A DNA stretch of 45,455 nt, from positions 1 to 45,455 of the forward strand of contig JAPPKD010000148.1 of the NCBI GenBank assembly GCA_028820215.1, in the 5' to 3' direction. Position numbers and translations under genes: made by a program. This document shows positions 33,001 through 40,653 of this stretch, one piece after another (the first letter of the stretch is position 1; each line of letters opens with the position of its first letter). The notes beneath the pieces are model-generated. The model had not been told where the DNA came from and did not search any database. It worked only from the letters and a program-made list of their open reading frames with translations. This stretch comes from Spirochaetaceae bacterium. GTDB taxonomy: Bacteria; Spirochaetota; Spirochaetia; SZUA-6; Bin103.

Positions 33001-35303
33001 TGGCAGAGACCACGCTGGGGAAGCTCCTGCAGGCGATCGAGTCCGACCTGGTGCTGAAGAGCAGAGTCCGGAACCCCGCCAAGCTGCTGGACCGCGCCCT
33101 GCTCTGGCTCCACGAGCTGGAGGTGATCCGCCTCAACAAGGGGCTGGCGGTATTCCGCCCGGCAATGACGATCCGCCTGGAGCAGCGGGACCGGCGGCGC
33201 GGGTTCTCCAGGGCCGACTTCGAGCCCCTGGCGCTTCATTACAAGGGACAGGTGCTGCAGATCCACGTCATGGTGGAGTTTGCCGAGCGCGGCCTCGCGG
33301 CCATGAGCGAGGCGCTGCGTCTGGCGATGGACTACTTCGCACTCACGGAGGAGGAGTTTCTCGCCCGCTGGCTGCCTGGCCGGGACCGGGAGATCGGCCG
33401 GCAGACGACGCCCGCGTCCTGGCGCGCCATCGTCGAGAGCCTGCGGAACCCGCTCCAGCAGGGCATCGTGGCCGACGAGCGGGAACGGACCAACGTGCTG
33501 GTCCTCGCCGGCCCCGGTTCGGGCAAGACGCGCGTGCTGGTGCACCGCATCGCGTGGCTGATCCGCGTCAGACGGGAGAACGCCCGCGGCATCCTTGCGC
33601 TCGCCTACAACCGTCACGCGGCCGTCGATATCCGTCGCCGGCTGGCAGAGATGATCGGCGACGACGCGCGCGGCGTGACGGTGCTCACCTGCCACGCGCT
33701 TGCCATGCGCCTGGCGGGAGCGAGCTTCACCGGCCGGTCGGAGCGCCCGGACGACGAGACGTTCAGGGACGTGATGCGCCGTGCCGTCGCGCTGCTCCGC
33801 GGCGAGGAGCTGTCGCCCGAGGAGGCGGACGAGCGCCGCGTGCGCCTGCTCGCGGGCTTCCGGTGGATTCTCGTCGACGAGTACCAGGATGTCGCTCTGG
33901 AGCAGTACGAGCTGATCTCGGCGCTGGCCGGACGGACGCTGGAAGACGACGCGGGCAAGCTCACCCTGTTCGCCGTCGGCGACGACGATCAGAACATCTA
34001 TGCCTTCAACGGAGCGTCGGTGGAGTTCATCCGGCGCTTCGAGGCCGACTACGGGCCGAGGCCCGCCTACCTGACCGCCAACTACCGTTCGACGGCCCAT
34101 ATCGTGGCGGCTGCCAATGCGGTGATCGAGTCTGCGCGGAACCGCATGAAGGCGGGGCGTCCCATCCGGGTCGACCGCGTGCGCGAGAAGGATCCGCCGG
34201 GCGGAGCGTGGGAGGCGGTGGACCCGGTTACGCGCGGGCGGGTGCAGATTCTGCCGGCCGGAGGCGATCCGGTCGGCCAGGCGCGCGCCGTCATGGCGGA
34301 GTTGCTGCGCCTCCGTGAGCTGGCGCGGGAATGGGACTGGTCGCGGTGCGCGGTCATCGCGCGCCAGTGGGAGCACCTGGTTCCGGTGCGGGCGTTCTGC
34401 GAGGCGCATGGCGTCCCGGTACAGGTGGCGAACGAGGAGATCCCGAATTTCTGGCGCCTGCGGGAAACCCGGGCGTTCGTCGAATGGCTGCACGGGCGTG
34501 AGACGCGGATGGTCGACGGCGCGTCCCTGCGCGGGTGGGCCGACGCGCGGCCCTCCGATCCCTGGCACGACCTGCTGCGGCAGGCGGTGGAGGAACATGC
34601 GCTGGAAACCGGCGGCGGAGAAACACCGGTGGACCATTTCATCGAGTGGCTGGCCGAGTGGGGCCGGGACATACGCCGCCGCCAGCGGGGACTGCTGCTG
34701 CTCACCGCCCATCGCGCCAAGGGGCTGGAGTTCGATCACGTGGCGGTCCTGGACGGCGGCTGGGACCGCGTGGGCCGCAACGAGGATCCCGACGCGCCGC
34801 GCCGGCTCTACTACGTGGCGATGACGCGGGCGCGGCAGACCCTGACGCTGGCCAGGCTGGACGGCTCCCGCAGCTTCCATGGCGAACTGGCCGACCATCC
34901 CGCCACGATCCGTCGCGAGGCTGCCGAGCTTCCCCCGTGCCCGCAGGCGGTGGAGCATCGCCATGTCCGGCCCACCCTTCAGGAGGTCGATCTGGGGTTC
35001 GCCGGGCGGCGCGGTGCCGGCGATCCCGTACACCGCGCCATCGCCGCGCTGTCGATCGGCGATCCCCTGGACGTGCGGGTCGGAACGGATGGGCGCCGGA
35101 CGCTGCTGGACCGGACCGGCCGGACCGTGGGGCGCCTGGCCGGGTCGTTCAGGCCGCCGCCCGGGTCACGGTGCCGGTCGGCGGCAACGTTCGCGGTCGT
35201 GGGCTGGAGCCGGGAGGCGTCGGACCCGAAATACCACGACGTCATGAGATGCGACGCTTGGGAAGTGGTCATGCCCGAACTGGTGTTCGAGCCGGACAGG
35301 TGA
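30087..35303 (+). CDS. DEDD exonuclease-RecQ helicase-UvrD helicase fusion
   Basis: 1,738 aa with three modules. (1) Residues 45-200: DEDD 3'-5' exonuclease-like fold, with Asp49/Glu51 in SLDLEV, HNLIAFD (98-104) and Asp161 in NDPELDSRIA. (2) Residues 330-700: RecQ helicase with Walker A GTGKS (350-354), DEAH (451-454) and QEAGRAGRD near 640. The four-cysteine RecQ zinc domain that normally follows is missing, but a CTDPSCGWC cluster precedes the helicase near 290. (3) Residues 1110-1600: UvrD-type helicase with GPGSGKT (1142-1148), DEYQD (1264-1268), GDDDQ (1298-1302), TAHRAKGLEFD near 1540 and YVAMTRARQ. About 400 residues, partly winged-helix-like, join the helicases. All motors look intact. 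It should unwind and trim DNA in the cytoplasm. It follows the EEP nuclease by 33 nt. The start at ATG 30087 is uncertain; the first 40 residues are low complexity. Confidence 0.92.
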   Translation: MVGKSSSSGSPETRAGRHVRSGAADALPDPGGVASRDGDLFRPSCVSLDLEVGSDDRIHAIGAVRADTGRRLISGAGLADALERLDDFAEGASFLLGHNLIAFDLPHLAAAKPALRLLKLPAVDTLRLSPLAFPRNPYHGLVKHYQDGGLKRGRVNDPELDSRIALTLYGDECEALANAAPDLLAAWHWLCTPEPGGVDGALDGLFCRLRGRDRPPRTEAEAAIERRLENAACATWARDVVADAHQLGWPLAYALAWLSVAGGNSVMPPWVRHQFPQAGRLVRRLRDTACTDPSCGWCRERHDAGRELKRWFGYDGFRPEPADADGRPMQRAIVEEAMAGRHVLGILPIGTGKSLCYQIPALSRYDKTGALTVVISPLVALMADQVTGLEQRGIGCCVTVNGLLSMPERSDALDRIRLGDAGILLISPEQLRSRSLRRALDQREIGAWVLDEAHCLSRWGHDFRPDYRYVGRFIREKAGDGPIPPILCLTATAKPDVIGDIARHFRDELGIDLAVFDGGAERANLAFEVIPTTVGEKFSDILQVLTSHLPPSAPGGAIVYCATRQQSEDVAEYLQLKEIAADHFHAGLPPETKKEVQRRFIAGELRAIVATNAFGMGIDKPDVRLVVHADVPGSLENYLQEAGRAGRDRDPARCVLLYAADDVEHQFGMSARSRLNREEIHGILRALRNLDRKKRFDGEVVATAGEILGEDEEKVFERDSATDDTRVRTAVAWLEESQLLTREENVVKVFPSSLRVSTVDEAERRLANAGIAAAYRRQLLRIAEALIGADADEGVSTDELMDISALSPERVRGALYDLERFGIASNDTALTAFVHTGVDRSSRKRLQEAAALETALIEHMQEAAPDLGKGDSSSLHLRIAAQVLRDQGLADPLPERLFRIVRGIAFDGRGEDDGAAGSLTVRKRDAETARVTLHREWGAVARIAGIRREAAGRLLEHLLDCLPPGIRGTDLLAETTLGKLLQAIESDLVLKSRVRNPAKLLDRALLWLHELEVIRLNKGLAVFRPAMTIRLEQRDRRRGFSRADFEPLALHYKGQVLQIHVMVEFAERGLAAMSEALRLAMDYFALTEEEFLARWLPGRDREIGRQTTPASWRAIVESLRNPLQQGIVADERERTNVLVLAGPGSGKTRVLVHRIAWLIRVRRENARGILALAYNRHAAVDIRRRLAEMIGDDARGVTVLTCHALAMRLAGASFTGRSERPDDETFRDVMRRAVALLRGEELSPEEADERRVRLLAGFRWILVDEYQDVALEQYELISALAGRTLEDDAGKLTLFAVGDDDQNIYAFNGASVEFIRRFEADYGPRPAYLTANYRSTAHIVAAANAVIESARNRMKAGRPIRVDRVREKDPPGGAWEAVDPVTRGRVQILPAGGDPVGQARAVMAELLRLRELAREWDWSRCAVIARQWEHLVPVRAFCEAHGVPVQVANEEIPNFWRLRETRAFVEWLHGRETRMVDGASLRGWADARPSDPWHDLLRQAVEEHALETGGGETPVDHFIEWLAEWGRDIRRRQRGLLLLTAHRAKGLEFDHVAVLDGGWDRVGRNEDPDAPRRLYYVAMTRARQTLTLARLDGSRSFHGELADHPATIRREAAELPPCPQAVEHRHVRPTLQEVDLGFAGRRGAGDPVHRAIAALSIGDPLDVRVGTDGRRTLLDRTGRTVGRLAGSFRPPPGSRCRSAATFAVVGWSREASDPKYHDVMRCDAWEVVMPELVFEPDR

Positions 35304-35349
35304 GCGACCTCGGTGATCGGCGTCACTCCGACGGCCGCGGCGCTCGATG

Positions 35350-35355
35350 TATAGT
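35350..35355 (+). promoter_or_regulatory. -10 element for a leaderless PHP transcript
   Basis: TATAGT (five of six matches) ends exactly 6 nt before the ATG at 35362, the spacing seen at both higBA loci. I see no good -35 at 16-18 nt upstream, so confidence is moderate. Confidence 0.5.
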
Positions 35356-35361
35356 CGGAAC

Positions 35362-36309
35362 ATGCCCGACGACCGCGCGGAGCTGATCGATCCGTTCGCG
35401 CTGAGCGCCGCCGACGGCTATGCCTGGCTCAAGGGCAACCTGCACTCGCATACGACCTGCTCGGACGGGCGCCTGTCACCGCAGCAGCGTGCCGACGCCT
35501 ACGCGGCCAACGGCTACGACTTCCTGGCGATCACCGACCACTACCGCATCACCAGCCTCTCCGGCATCACCCCGGCCCACGGACTGATCCTGATCCAGGG
35601 CGTCGAGCTGCATCCCGATAACCCCTTCGGGGGCCAAATCCATCACTTCGTCGGCCTGCATGTCAGCGACGACATCGATGCCGCGAAGCTCGCGCCGCAA
35701 CACGTGATCGACGCCGTCCGCGAGCAGGGCGGCTCGGTGTGGCTGGCCCACCCGTACTGGAGCTCCGTCTGCATTCCGCGCGACACGCTGCCGTTGCGCG
35801 GCCTGGCCGGCATCGAGGTCTTCAACGCCGCGTGCGGCCTGCAGGGCAAGGCGGAGTCGGCGGTGCATTGGGACGAGTGGATGGTGCACGCCGGCCGGCT
35901 CATTCCGGCGCTGGCGAACGACGACGCCCACTTCCGCGACGAGGATCGTCGTGACACGTACGAAGCGTGGACGATGGTGCGTACGCGCGAGCGGTCAGCG
36001 GCGGCGATCGTCGATGCGCTGGTGAGCGGCGCTTCCTACGGGACCACCGGGCCGGTCATCCACGACATCCAGTTGCGACGGGAGCGATCGGCGAGCGGGC
36101 GCCGAATCGCGGCCACCGTGGTGTGCTCGGAAGCAAAGCGGATCGATGCGATCAGCGATCTGGGTGGAGCATCGTATCGCGAGCCCGGATCGACCTTCGA
36201 GCAGGCGACGTTCCCGTTGAAGGTCGACGCCCGCTGGGTGCGGTTCGAGGTGATCGCGCCCGACGGCAGCAAGGCCTGGTCCAATCCGTTCGACCTGACC
36301 TCGCGCTGA
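35362..36309 (+). CDS. PHP-domain metal-dependent phosphoesterase
   Basis: 315 aa. PHP metal ligands are clear: NLHSHTTCSDG, AITDHYRI, QGVELHPDN, WLAHPYW and NDDAHFRDE. Related stand-alone PHP proteins hydrolyse nucleotide or sugar phosphates; its substrate is unknown. A C-terminal beta-rich segment (about 225-315, ending AWSNPFDLTS) is an added sandwich domain. I use ATG 35362; another in-frame ATG at 35347 lies within the likely -10. The propeller gene begins 4 nt after its stop, so the two are co-expressed and probably act on related sugars. Confidence 0.88.
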   Translation: MPDDRAELIDPFALSAADGYAWLKGNLHSHTTCSDGRLSPQQRADAYAANGYDFLAITDHYRITSLSGITPAHGLILIQGVELHPDNPFGGQIHHFVGLHVSDDIDAAKLAPQHVIDAVREQGGSVWLAHPYWSSVCIPRDTLPLRGLAGIEVFNAACGLQGKAESAVHWDEWMVHAGRLIPALANDDAHFRDEDRRDTYEAWTMVRTRERSAAAIVDALVSGASYGTTGPVIHDIQLRRERSASGRRIAATVVCSEAKRIDAISDLGGASYREPGSTFEQATFPLKVDARWVRFEVIAPDGSKAWSNPFDLTSR

Positions 36310-36313
36310 GAGC

Positions 36314-37768
36314 ATGATGGCAGTCAGAGAGACACCGCGCCGATGGCCGTTCCTGGACTGGTCGCTGGTGCAGCCCGGCTACCAGCACATGCCGCGCTCG
36401 CCGAAGTACGGCAACGTCCCCCACGGCATCGCGATCCGCTCGCAACCCGCGCACCGGTCAGTCCCCTGGCTCCGCGCCGACAGGCCGTGGGAAGAGCAGG
36501 CGCTCGGCAAGTCGCAGTCGCTCATCTACGAGAACGGCACCTACCGGCTGTGGTATGAGGCGGCCGCCAGCGACTACAACTGGCGTTCTTCGGACCTGAC
36601 CGACTACAGCCACCGGCTGTGCTACGCCGAATCGAGCGACGGGGTGAGCTGGCACAAGCCGAACCTCGGCCTAGTGGAGTTTCGCGGCGACCGGGACACG
36701 AACATCGTCTTCGACCGGACGCGCAACGGCGGCCGCGCCTGCCTGGGCGGAACGGTGTTCGTCGACCCGGTCGCACCCGCCGCCGAGCGCTACAAGCATA
36801 TCTTCCTGGGCGCCGAGCCACGCACGTGGCAGATGCAGGGCGCGGTGTCGGCGGACGGGCTGCAGTGGACTCCGATCGCCGAGCCGCTCATCGACGGATT
36901 CATGAGCGACACGCAGACCACCGCACACTACGACCCGGTACGGCGCCGCTACGTCGGCTACTTCCGCACGTGGATGGAAAGCGACGTCCCCAGCTCATCG
37001 TTTCGCTCACGCCAGTCCCGAAGGTCGATCTCCCGCGCCGAAACCGCCGATTTTCGGAGCTGGCCCCATCCCGAGACGACGGCGTACCTGGGCGTGGCTC
37101 ACCATCCGTCCCACGATCTGTACACCAACGCCCACGCCCTCTATCCCGGACGGGATGATCTGCATCTGTTCTTCCCCGCCCAGTTCAGCCGGGAAAAGGA
37201 CACGCTGCAGGTCCACCTGGCCACGAGCCGCGACGGGGTGCGCCTGGAGTACTTCGGCGACCGGCCGGTGGTACCGATCGAAGCGGACGGCGCAGGAGAA
37301 GAGAAGCGCGTCTATGCGGGGGTGGGCATCGCACCGCTCGGCGCGGATACCGTGGCCGTGCCGTGCAGCCGCTGGCACCACACCCACAACGAGGACACGG
37401 CCGAGGGATTCCGGGCGCAGTATCAGGGCGAGTATTTCTGGGCGACCTGGAGCACCGACCGCTTCGCGGCGGTCGAGGCGGACGAACGCGGCTTCTTTGC
37501 GACACCGGTGTTCGACGACCCGCTGGCCGCGCTGTCGGTCAACGCCACGACCTACCCGTCGGGGGAGATACGGGTCCAGCTCACCGATGAGACGGGAGTG
37601 CCCGTCGACGGGTATGCGTTTGCCCAGTGCGACCCGGTGCGGGGCGACGAGATCCGACATCCGGTAACCTGGCGGGGCCGCCCCGAGATCGCGGTCCAGC
37701 CCGAGAGGCCGCTGGTAATCCAGTTCCGATTGACGCGGGCGAAGCTCTACGCCTTGTACACGGCGTGA
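36314..37768 (+). CDS. Five-bladed-propeller glycosidase-like protein, second copy
   Basis: 484 aa without signal peptide, paralogous in plan to the protein at 24320-25750. Blade motifs include CYAESSDGVSWHKPN, AVSADGLQWTPI and HLATSRDGVRLEY, and a C-terminal beta domain ends PLVIQFRLTRAKLYALYT, matching the RLKFYLSEASLYAF end of the first. Sequence identity is low, so they probably differ in substrate. ATG 36314 is used; ATG 36317 follows at once. The 3' end contains the first half of an inverted repeat that may belong to the yefM operator. Confidence 0.8.
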   Translation: MMAVRETPRRWPFLDWSLVQPGYQHMPRSPKYGNVPHGIAIRSQPAHRSVPWLRADRPWEEQALGKSQSLIYENGTYRLWYEAAASDYNWRSSDLTDYSHRLCYAESSDGVSWHKPNLGLVEFRGDRDTNIVFDRTRNGGRACLGGTVFVDPVAPAAERYKHIFLGAEPRTWQMQGAVSADGLQWTPIAEPLIDGFMSDTQTTAHYDPVRRRYVGYFRTWMESDVPSSSFRSRQSRRSISRAETADFRSWPHPETTAYLGVAHHPSHDLYTNAHALYPGRDDLHLFFPAQFSREKDTLQVHLATSRDGVRLEYFGDRPVVPIEADGAGEEKRVYAGVGIAPLGADTVAVPCSRWHHTHNEDTAEGFRAQYQGEYFWATWSTDRFAAVEADERGFFATPVFDDPLAALSVNATTYPSGEIRVQLTDETGVPVDGYAFAQCDPVRGDEIRHPVTWRGRPEIAVQPERPLVIQFRLTRAKLYALYTA

Positions 37769-37808
37769 CCCGTGTACGCCGGGTCCGACCTGTACGGTTA
37801 GTGGTACA
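37755..37808 (+). promoter_or_regulatory. Array of four GTAC-core sites upstream of yefM-yoeB
   Basis: GTAC cores lie at 37756, 37774, 37792 and 37804, spaced 18, 18 and 12 bp. The first two form a perfect inverted repeat GTACACGG-6-CCGTGTAC (37756-37777); the last two form TGTAC-8-GTACA (37791-37808). E. coli YefM-YoeB binds TGTACA-core palindromes 12 bp apart, so this is a strong operator candidate. The first site overlaps the end of the propeller gene. A possible -10 (TAGACT, 37825-37830) follows without a good -35. Confidence 0.7.
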
Positions 37809-37860
37809 AGTTGCCGGTTCACGGTAGACTTCCGGTGAGACCGACAACCTGGAGGGTGAT

Positions 37861-38115
37861 GTGAGAACGGTTTCGTTCACGGAAGCCAGGAATGGCCTGA
37901 AGTCCATACTCGACGGAGTCGCAGGCGATGCGGACGTCGCGATCATCACGCGCCGAGATGCCGAGGACGCGGTGGTCATGTCGCTCGACTACTACAACAG
38001 CCTGATGGAAACCGTGCACCTGCTGAAGTCGCCCGCGAACGCCGCTCACCTCCACGACTCGATCGAGCAGTACCGGGCCGGCGACGTGGTCGAACGAGAG
38101 CCGATCCGCCCGTAA
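37861..38115 (+). CDS. yefM: YefM/Phd-family antitoxin
   Basis: 84-aa antitoxin: the N-terminal VSFTEARNGLKSILDGV, TRRDAEDAVVMSLDYYNSLMETVHLL is the canonical Phd/YefM DNA-binding fold, and the C terminus (SIEQYRAGDVVEREPI) is the toxin-binding tail. It starts at a GTG at 37861 with GGAGG six bases upstream, so unlike the higBA genes it has a leader. The toxin follows after 3 nt. Confidence 0.94.
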   Translation: MRTVSFTEARNGLKSILDGVAGDADVAIITRRDAEDAVVMSLDYYNSLMETVHLLKSPANAAHLHDSIEQYRAGDVVEREPIRP

Positions 38116-38118
38116 GCG

Positions 38119-38385
38119 ATGGCGCGCACGTTGGCATGGACCAACGCGGCATGGGCCGACTACCTGCGGTGGCAGGGACAGGACAGAAAGACTCTGCGAC
38201 GGATCAACCGGCTGATCGCCGACACCATGCGCTCCCCGTTCGAGGGGATCGGCAAACCGGAAGCGCTGAAGGAGACCCTGACCGGCTTCTGGTCACGGCG
38301 GATCGACCGGGAGAACCGCTTGGTCTACGCCGTCGAGGAGACCCGCGTGACCATCATCTCCTGCCGCTACCACTACGAACGGTGA
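38119..38385 (+). CDS. yoeB: YoeB-family mRNA interferase toxin
   Basis: 88-aa ribosome-dependent mRNase. The catalytic set is present: Glu in GKPEALKETL, Arg in SRRIDRENRLVY, and the terminal His-Tyr in CRYHYER. It should cut mRNA in the ribosomal A site when YefM is lost. The peptide-type permease gene starts only 4 nt after its stop, an unusual linkage for a toxin-antitoxin pair. Confidence 0.95.
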   Translation: MARTLAWTNAAWADYLRWQGQDRKTLRRINRLIADTMRSPFEGIGKPEALKETLTGFWSRRIDRENRLVYAVEETRVTIISCRYHYER

Positions 38386-38389
38386 TGCG

Positions 38390-39376
38390 ATGATCCTTGC
38401 CGTCCTGCGCCGGCTGCGGCTGATGGTGGTGACCCTGGCCGCGATCTCCGTCCTCTCGTTCCTGATTATCCAGGCGCCGCCGGGCAACTACCTGGACACC
38501 TACATCACGCAGTTGCGCATGCAGGGCGACGCCGTCGACGACGCCAGGATCGAAGCGCTGGAAGCCCGCTACGGCCTGGAGCGTCCGATGCACGTGCAGT
38601 ACCTGAAGTGGATCTGGGGGGTGCTGCGCGGCGACCTGGGGCGCTCGATGGCGCACAACATGGAGGTCAACAAGCTGCTGGCGCAACGGCTGCCCGCGAG
38701 CCTGGCGATCTCCACCCTGTCGCTGATCCTGGTCTACCTGCTCGGCCTGCCGATCGGGATCTACTCGGCCACGCGCCAGTACTCGCCCGGCGACTACGTG
38801 TTCACGTTCATCGGCTTCATGGGCCTGGCGATTCCCAACTTCCTGTTCGCGCTGATCCTGCTGTGGATCACCTTCGAGGCCACCGGCACCGCGGCAATCG
38901 GGCTGTTCTCCGCCCAGTACGCCAACGAGCCGTGGAGCTTCGCCAAGGTGGTCGATCTGCTCAAGCACCTGTGGATGCCGGCCCTGATCGTCGGCACCGC
39001 GGGTACCGCCGGCCTGATCAGGGTGGTGCGCGCCAGCCTGCTCGACGAGCTGCGCAAGCTCTACGTCACGGTCGCCCGCGCCAAGGGCGTGGCCGAGCGG
39101 CCACTGCTGTTCCGCTACCCGGTGCGCATCGCGCTCAACCCCGTGATCTCGACGATCGGCTGGACCCTGCCGGCGCTGGTGTCGGGCGAGCTGCTGGTAT
39201 CGCTGGTCATGGGCCTGCCCACGATCGCGCCGCTGTTCGTGCAGGCGCTGATCAACCAGGACATGTTCCTGGCCGGCAGCGTGGTGATGGTGCTGAGCAG
39301 CCTGACCGTGCTCGGCACCCTCATCTCCGACATCCTGCTGGTCGCGATCGATCCGCGCATCCGGGAGGCGGTCTGA
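38390..39376 (+). CDS. Oligopeptide-type ABC transporter permease, DppB/OppB family
   Basis: Inner-membrane permease of 328 aa. It has the DppB layout: N-terminal helix, a periplasmic segment with RYGLERPMHVQYLKWIWGVLRGDLGRS, then five helices. The EAA loop is DELRKLYVTVARAKGVAERPLLFRYPVR. It starts at ATG 38390, 4 nt after yoeB. With the next permease it forms the channel for peptides or, in glycan users, oligosaccharides. No ATPase genes follow. Confidence 0.93.
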   Translation: MILAVLRRLRLMVVTLAAISVLSFLIIQAPPGNYLDTYITQLRMQGDAVDDARIEALEARYGLERPMHVQYLKWIWGVLRGDLGRSMAHNMEVNKLLAQRLPASLAISTLSLILVYLLGLPIGIYSATRQYSPGDYVFTFIGFMGLAIPNFLFALILLWITFEATGTAAIGLFSAQYANEPWSFAKVVDLLKHLWMPALIVGTAGTAGLIRVVRASLLDELRKLYVTVARAKGVAERPLLFRYPVRIALNPVISTIGWTLPALVSGELLVSLVMGLPTIAPLFVQALINQDMFLAGSVVMVLSSLTVLGTLISDILLVAIDPRIREAV

Positions 39377-39377
39377 C

Positions 39378-40496
39378 GTGGCCGGTCCCGGCAGCACACG
39401 GAACGACCGCGCCGAGCGCGAGCAGGTCTCATCGCAGTGGCGGCTGATCCGCATCCGCTTCCTGCGCCACAAGGTGGCGGTCGCCGCGCTGGTGCTGCTC
39501 GGCATCTTCTACCTCGGCGTGCTGTTCGCGGAGTTCGTGGCGCCCTACGACCCCCGCCAGCGCAGCCCGGAGCAGCAGTACTCACCGCCACAGCGGATCC
39601 GAGTGTTCCACGAGGGCCGCCTGACCGCGCCGTTCGTGTATGGGCTTTCGTCCGAGCTGGATCTGGAGACGTTCCGCTACGTATACGAGGTGAACGGGGA
39701 CGCCCGGCAGCCGCTGGCGCTGTTCGTGCGCGGCGACCCGTACGAGCTGTGGGGCCTGTTTCCGTCCGACCTGCACCTGTTCGGAGTCGCGGACGGCGGC
39801 AGGGCGTACCTGTTCGGCACCGACAACCTGGGGCGTGACCTGATGTCGCGGGTGATCCACGGCGGTCGCATCTCCCTGTCGATCGGGCTGGTCGGCATCG
39901 CCATCAGCTTCCTGCTCGGCATCGTCCTGGGAGGGATCTCCGGCTACTTCGGGGGTACGGTGGACGTGGCCATCCAGCGGCTCGTGGAATTCCTGCGTTC
40001 CATCCCGGACCTGCCGCTGTGGATGGCGCTGAGCGTGGCGCTGCCCCGCTACTGGTCGACCGAGCGGGTCTACTTCGGGATCGTCATGATCCTGTCGCTG
40101 GTCGGCTGGACCTCGATCGCGCGCGTGGTCCGCGGCAAGTTCATGGCCGTGCGCGAGGAGGAGTTCGTCACCGCGGCCGTCGTCTCCGGCGCCGGCACGG
40201 GGCGCATCCTGTTCCGCCACCTGCTGCCCTCCTTCGCCAGCTACATGATCGCCTCGCTGACGCTGTCGGTGCCGGGGATGATCCTGGGAGAGACCGCGCT
40301 GAGCTTCATCGGCCTGGGGCTGCAGACCCCGGCGATAAGCTGGGGGGTGCTGCTGCAGGAGTCGCAACGCATCCACGTGCTGGCGGGGTCGCCCTGGCTG
40401 CTGATCCCGGGCGGGTTCGTGATCGTCACGGTGCTGGCGTTCAACTTCCTGGGAGACGGGCTGCGCGACGCGGCCGATCCGTACACCTCCACTTAA
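39378..40496 (+). CDS. Oligopeptide-type ABC transporter permease, DppC/OppC family
   Basis: Inner-membrane permease of 372 aa. After the first helix (VAVAALVLLGIFYLG) comes a large periplasmic insertion (residues 60-150), which makes it longer than ordinary DppC (300 aa) and marks the microcin C/YejE-like subgroup. FGTDNLGRDLMSRVIHGGR and the EAA loop REEEFVTAAVVSGAGTGRILFRHLLPS are typical. It starts at a GTG at 39378, 1 nt after the previous stop. The convergent binding-protein gene lies beyond three hairpins. Confidence 0.93.
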   Translation: MAGPGSTRNDRAEREQVSSQWRLIRIRFLRHKVAVAALVLLGIFYLGVLFAEFVAPYDPRQRSPEQQYSPPQRIRVFHEGRLTAPFVYGLSSELDLETFRYVYEVNGDARQPLALFVRGDPYELWGLFPSDLHLFGVADGGRAYLFGTDNLGRDLMSRVIHGGRISLSIGLVGIAISFLLGIVLGGISGYFGGTVDVAIQRLVEFLRSIPDLPLWMALSVALPRYWSTERVYFGIVMILSLVGWTSIARVVRGKFMAVREEEFVTAAVVSGAGTGRILFRHLLPSFASYMIASLTLSVPGMILGETALSFIGLGLQTPAISWGVLLQESQRIHVLAGSPWLLIPGGFVIVTVLAFNFLGDGLRDAADPYTST

Positions 40497-40503
40497 AAGG
40501 AAA

Positions 40504-40530
40504 GGGAGGAGGGATCGATCCCCCCTCCCC
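40504..40530. terminator. Imperfect hairpin after the permease operon
   Basis: A purine-rich arm (GGGAGGAGGGATC) and pyrimidine-rich arm (GATCCCCCCTCCCC) meet at GATCGATC, 8 nt past the permease stop. The stem is imperfect and no T run follows. Confidence 0.45.
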
Positions 40531-40564
40531 GGTTCGCTACGGATCCGCGGGCCGGCCCGTATCC

Positions 40565-40601
40565 GACGTGGAACGCATCGGGAACCGATGCGCTCCACGT
40601 C
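40565..40601. terminator. Strong 17-bp hairpin between convergent operons
   Basis: GACGTGGAACGCATCGG pairs with 40585-40601 with a single mismatch and a GAA triloop. Stability and position between converging genes suggest a bidirectional stop or mRNA 3'-end barrier; no T run follows on the plus strand. Confidence 0.65.
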
Positions 40602-40616
40602 AAAGGAGGGGCTGGG

Positions 40617-40651
40617 CCGAGGTTGCGGCGCCCGTGGCGCTGCAACCTCGG
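40617..40651 (-). terminator. 16-bp hairpin just after the binding-protein stop
   Basis: CCGAGGTTGCGGCGCC (40617-40632) pairs with 40636-40651 with one mismatch and a CGT triloop. It starts 2 nt past the stop codon of the minus-strand binding-protein gene and is followed within 20 nt by CTCCTTT on that strand, so it is the likely terminator. Confidence 0.7.
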
Positions 40652-40653
40652 GG

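Noticed and set aside
30435..35033. Two long minus-strand open frames opposite the helicase fusion
   Set aside because: Same codon-shadow composition; all helicase and exonuclease motifs are on the plus strand.
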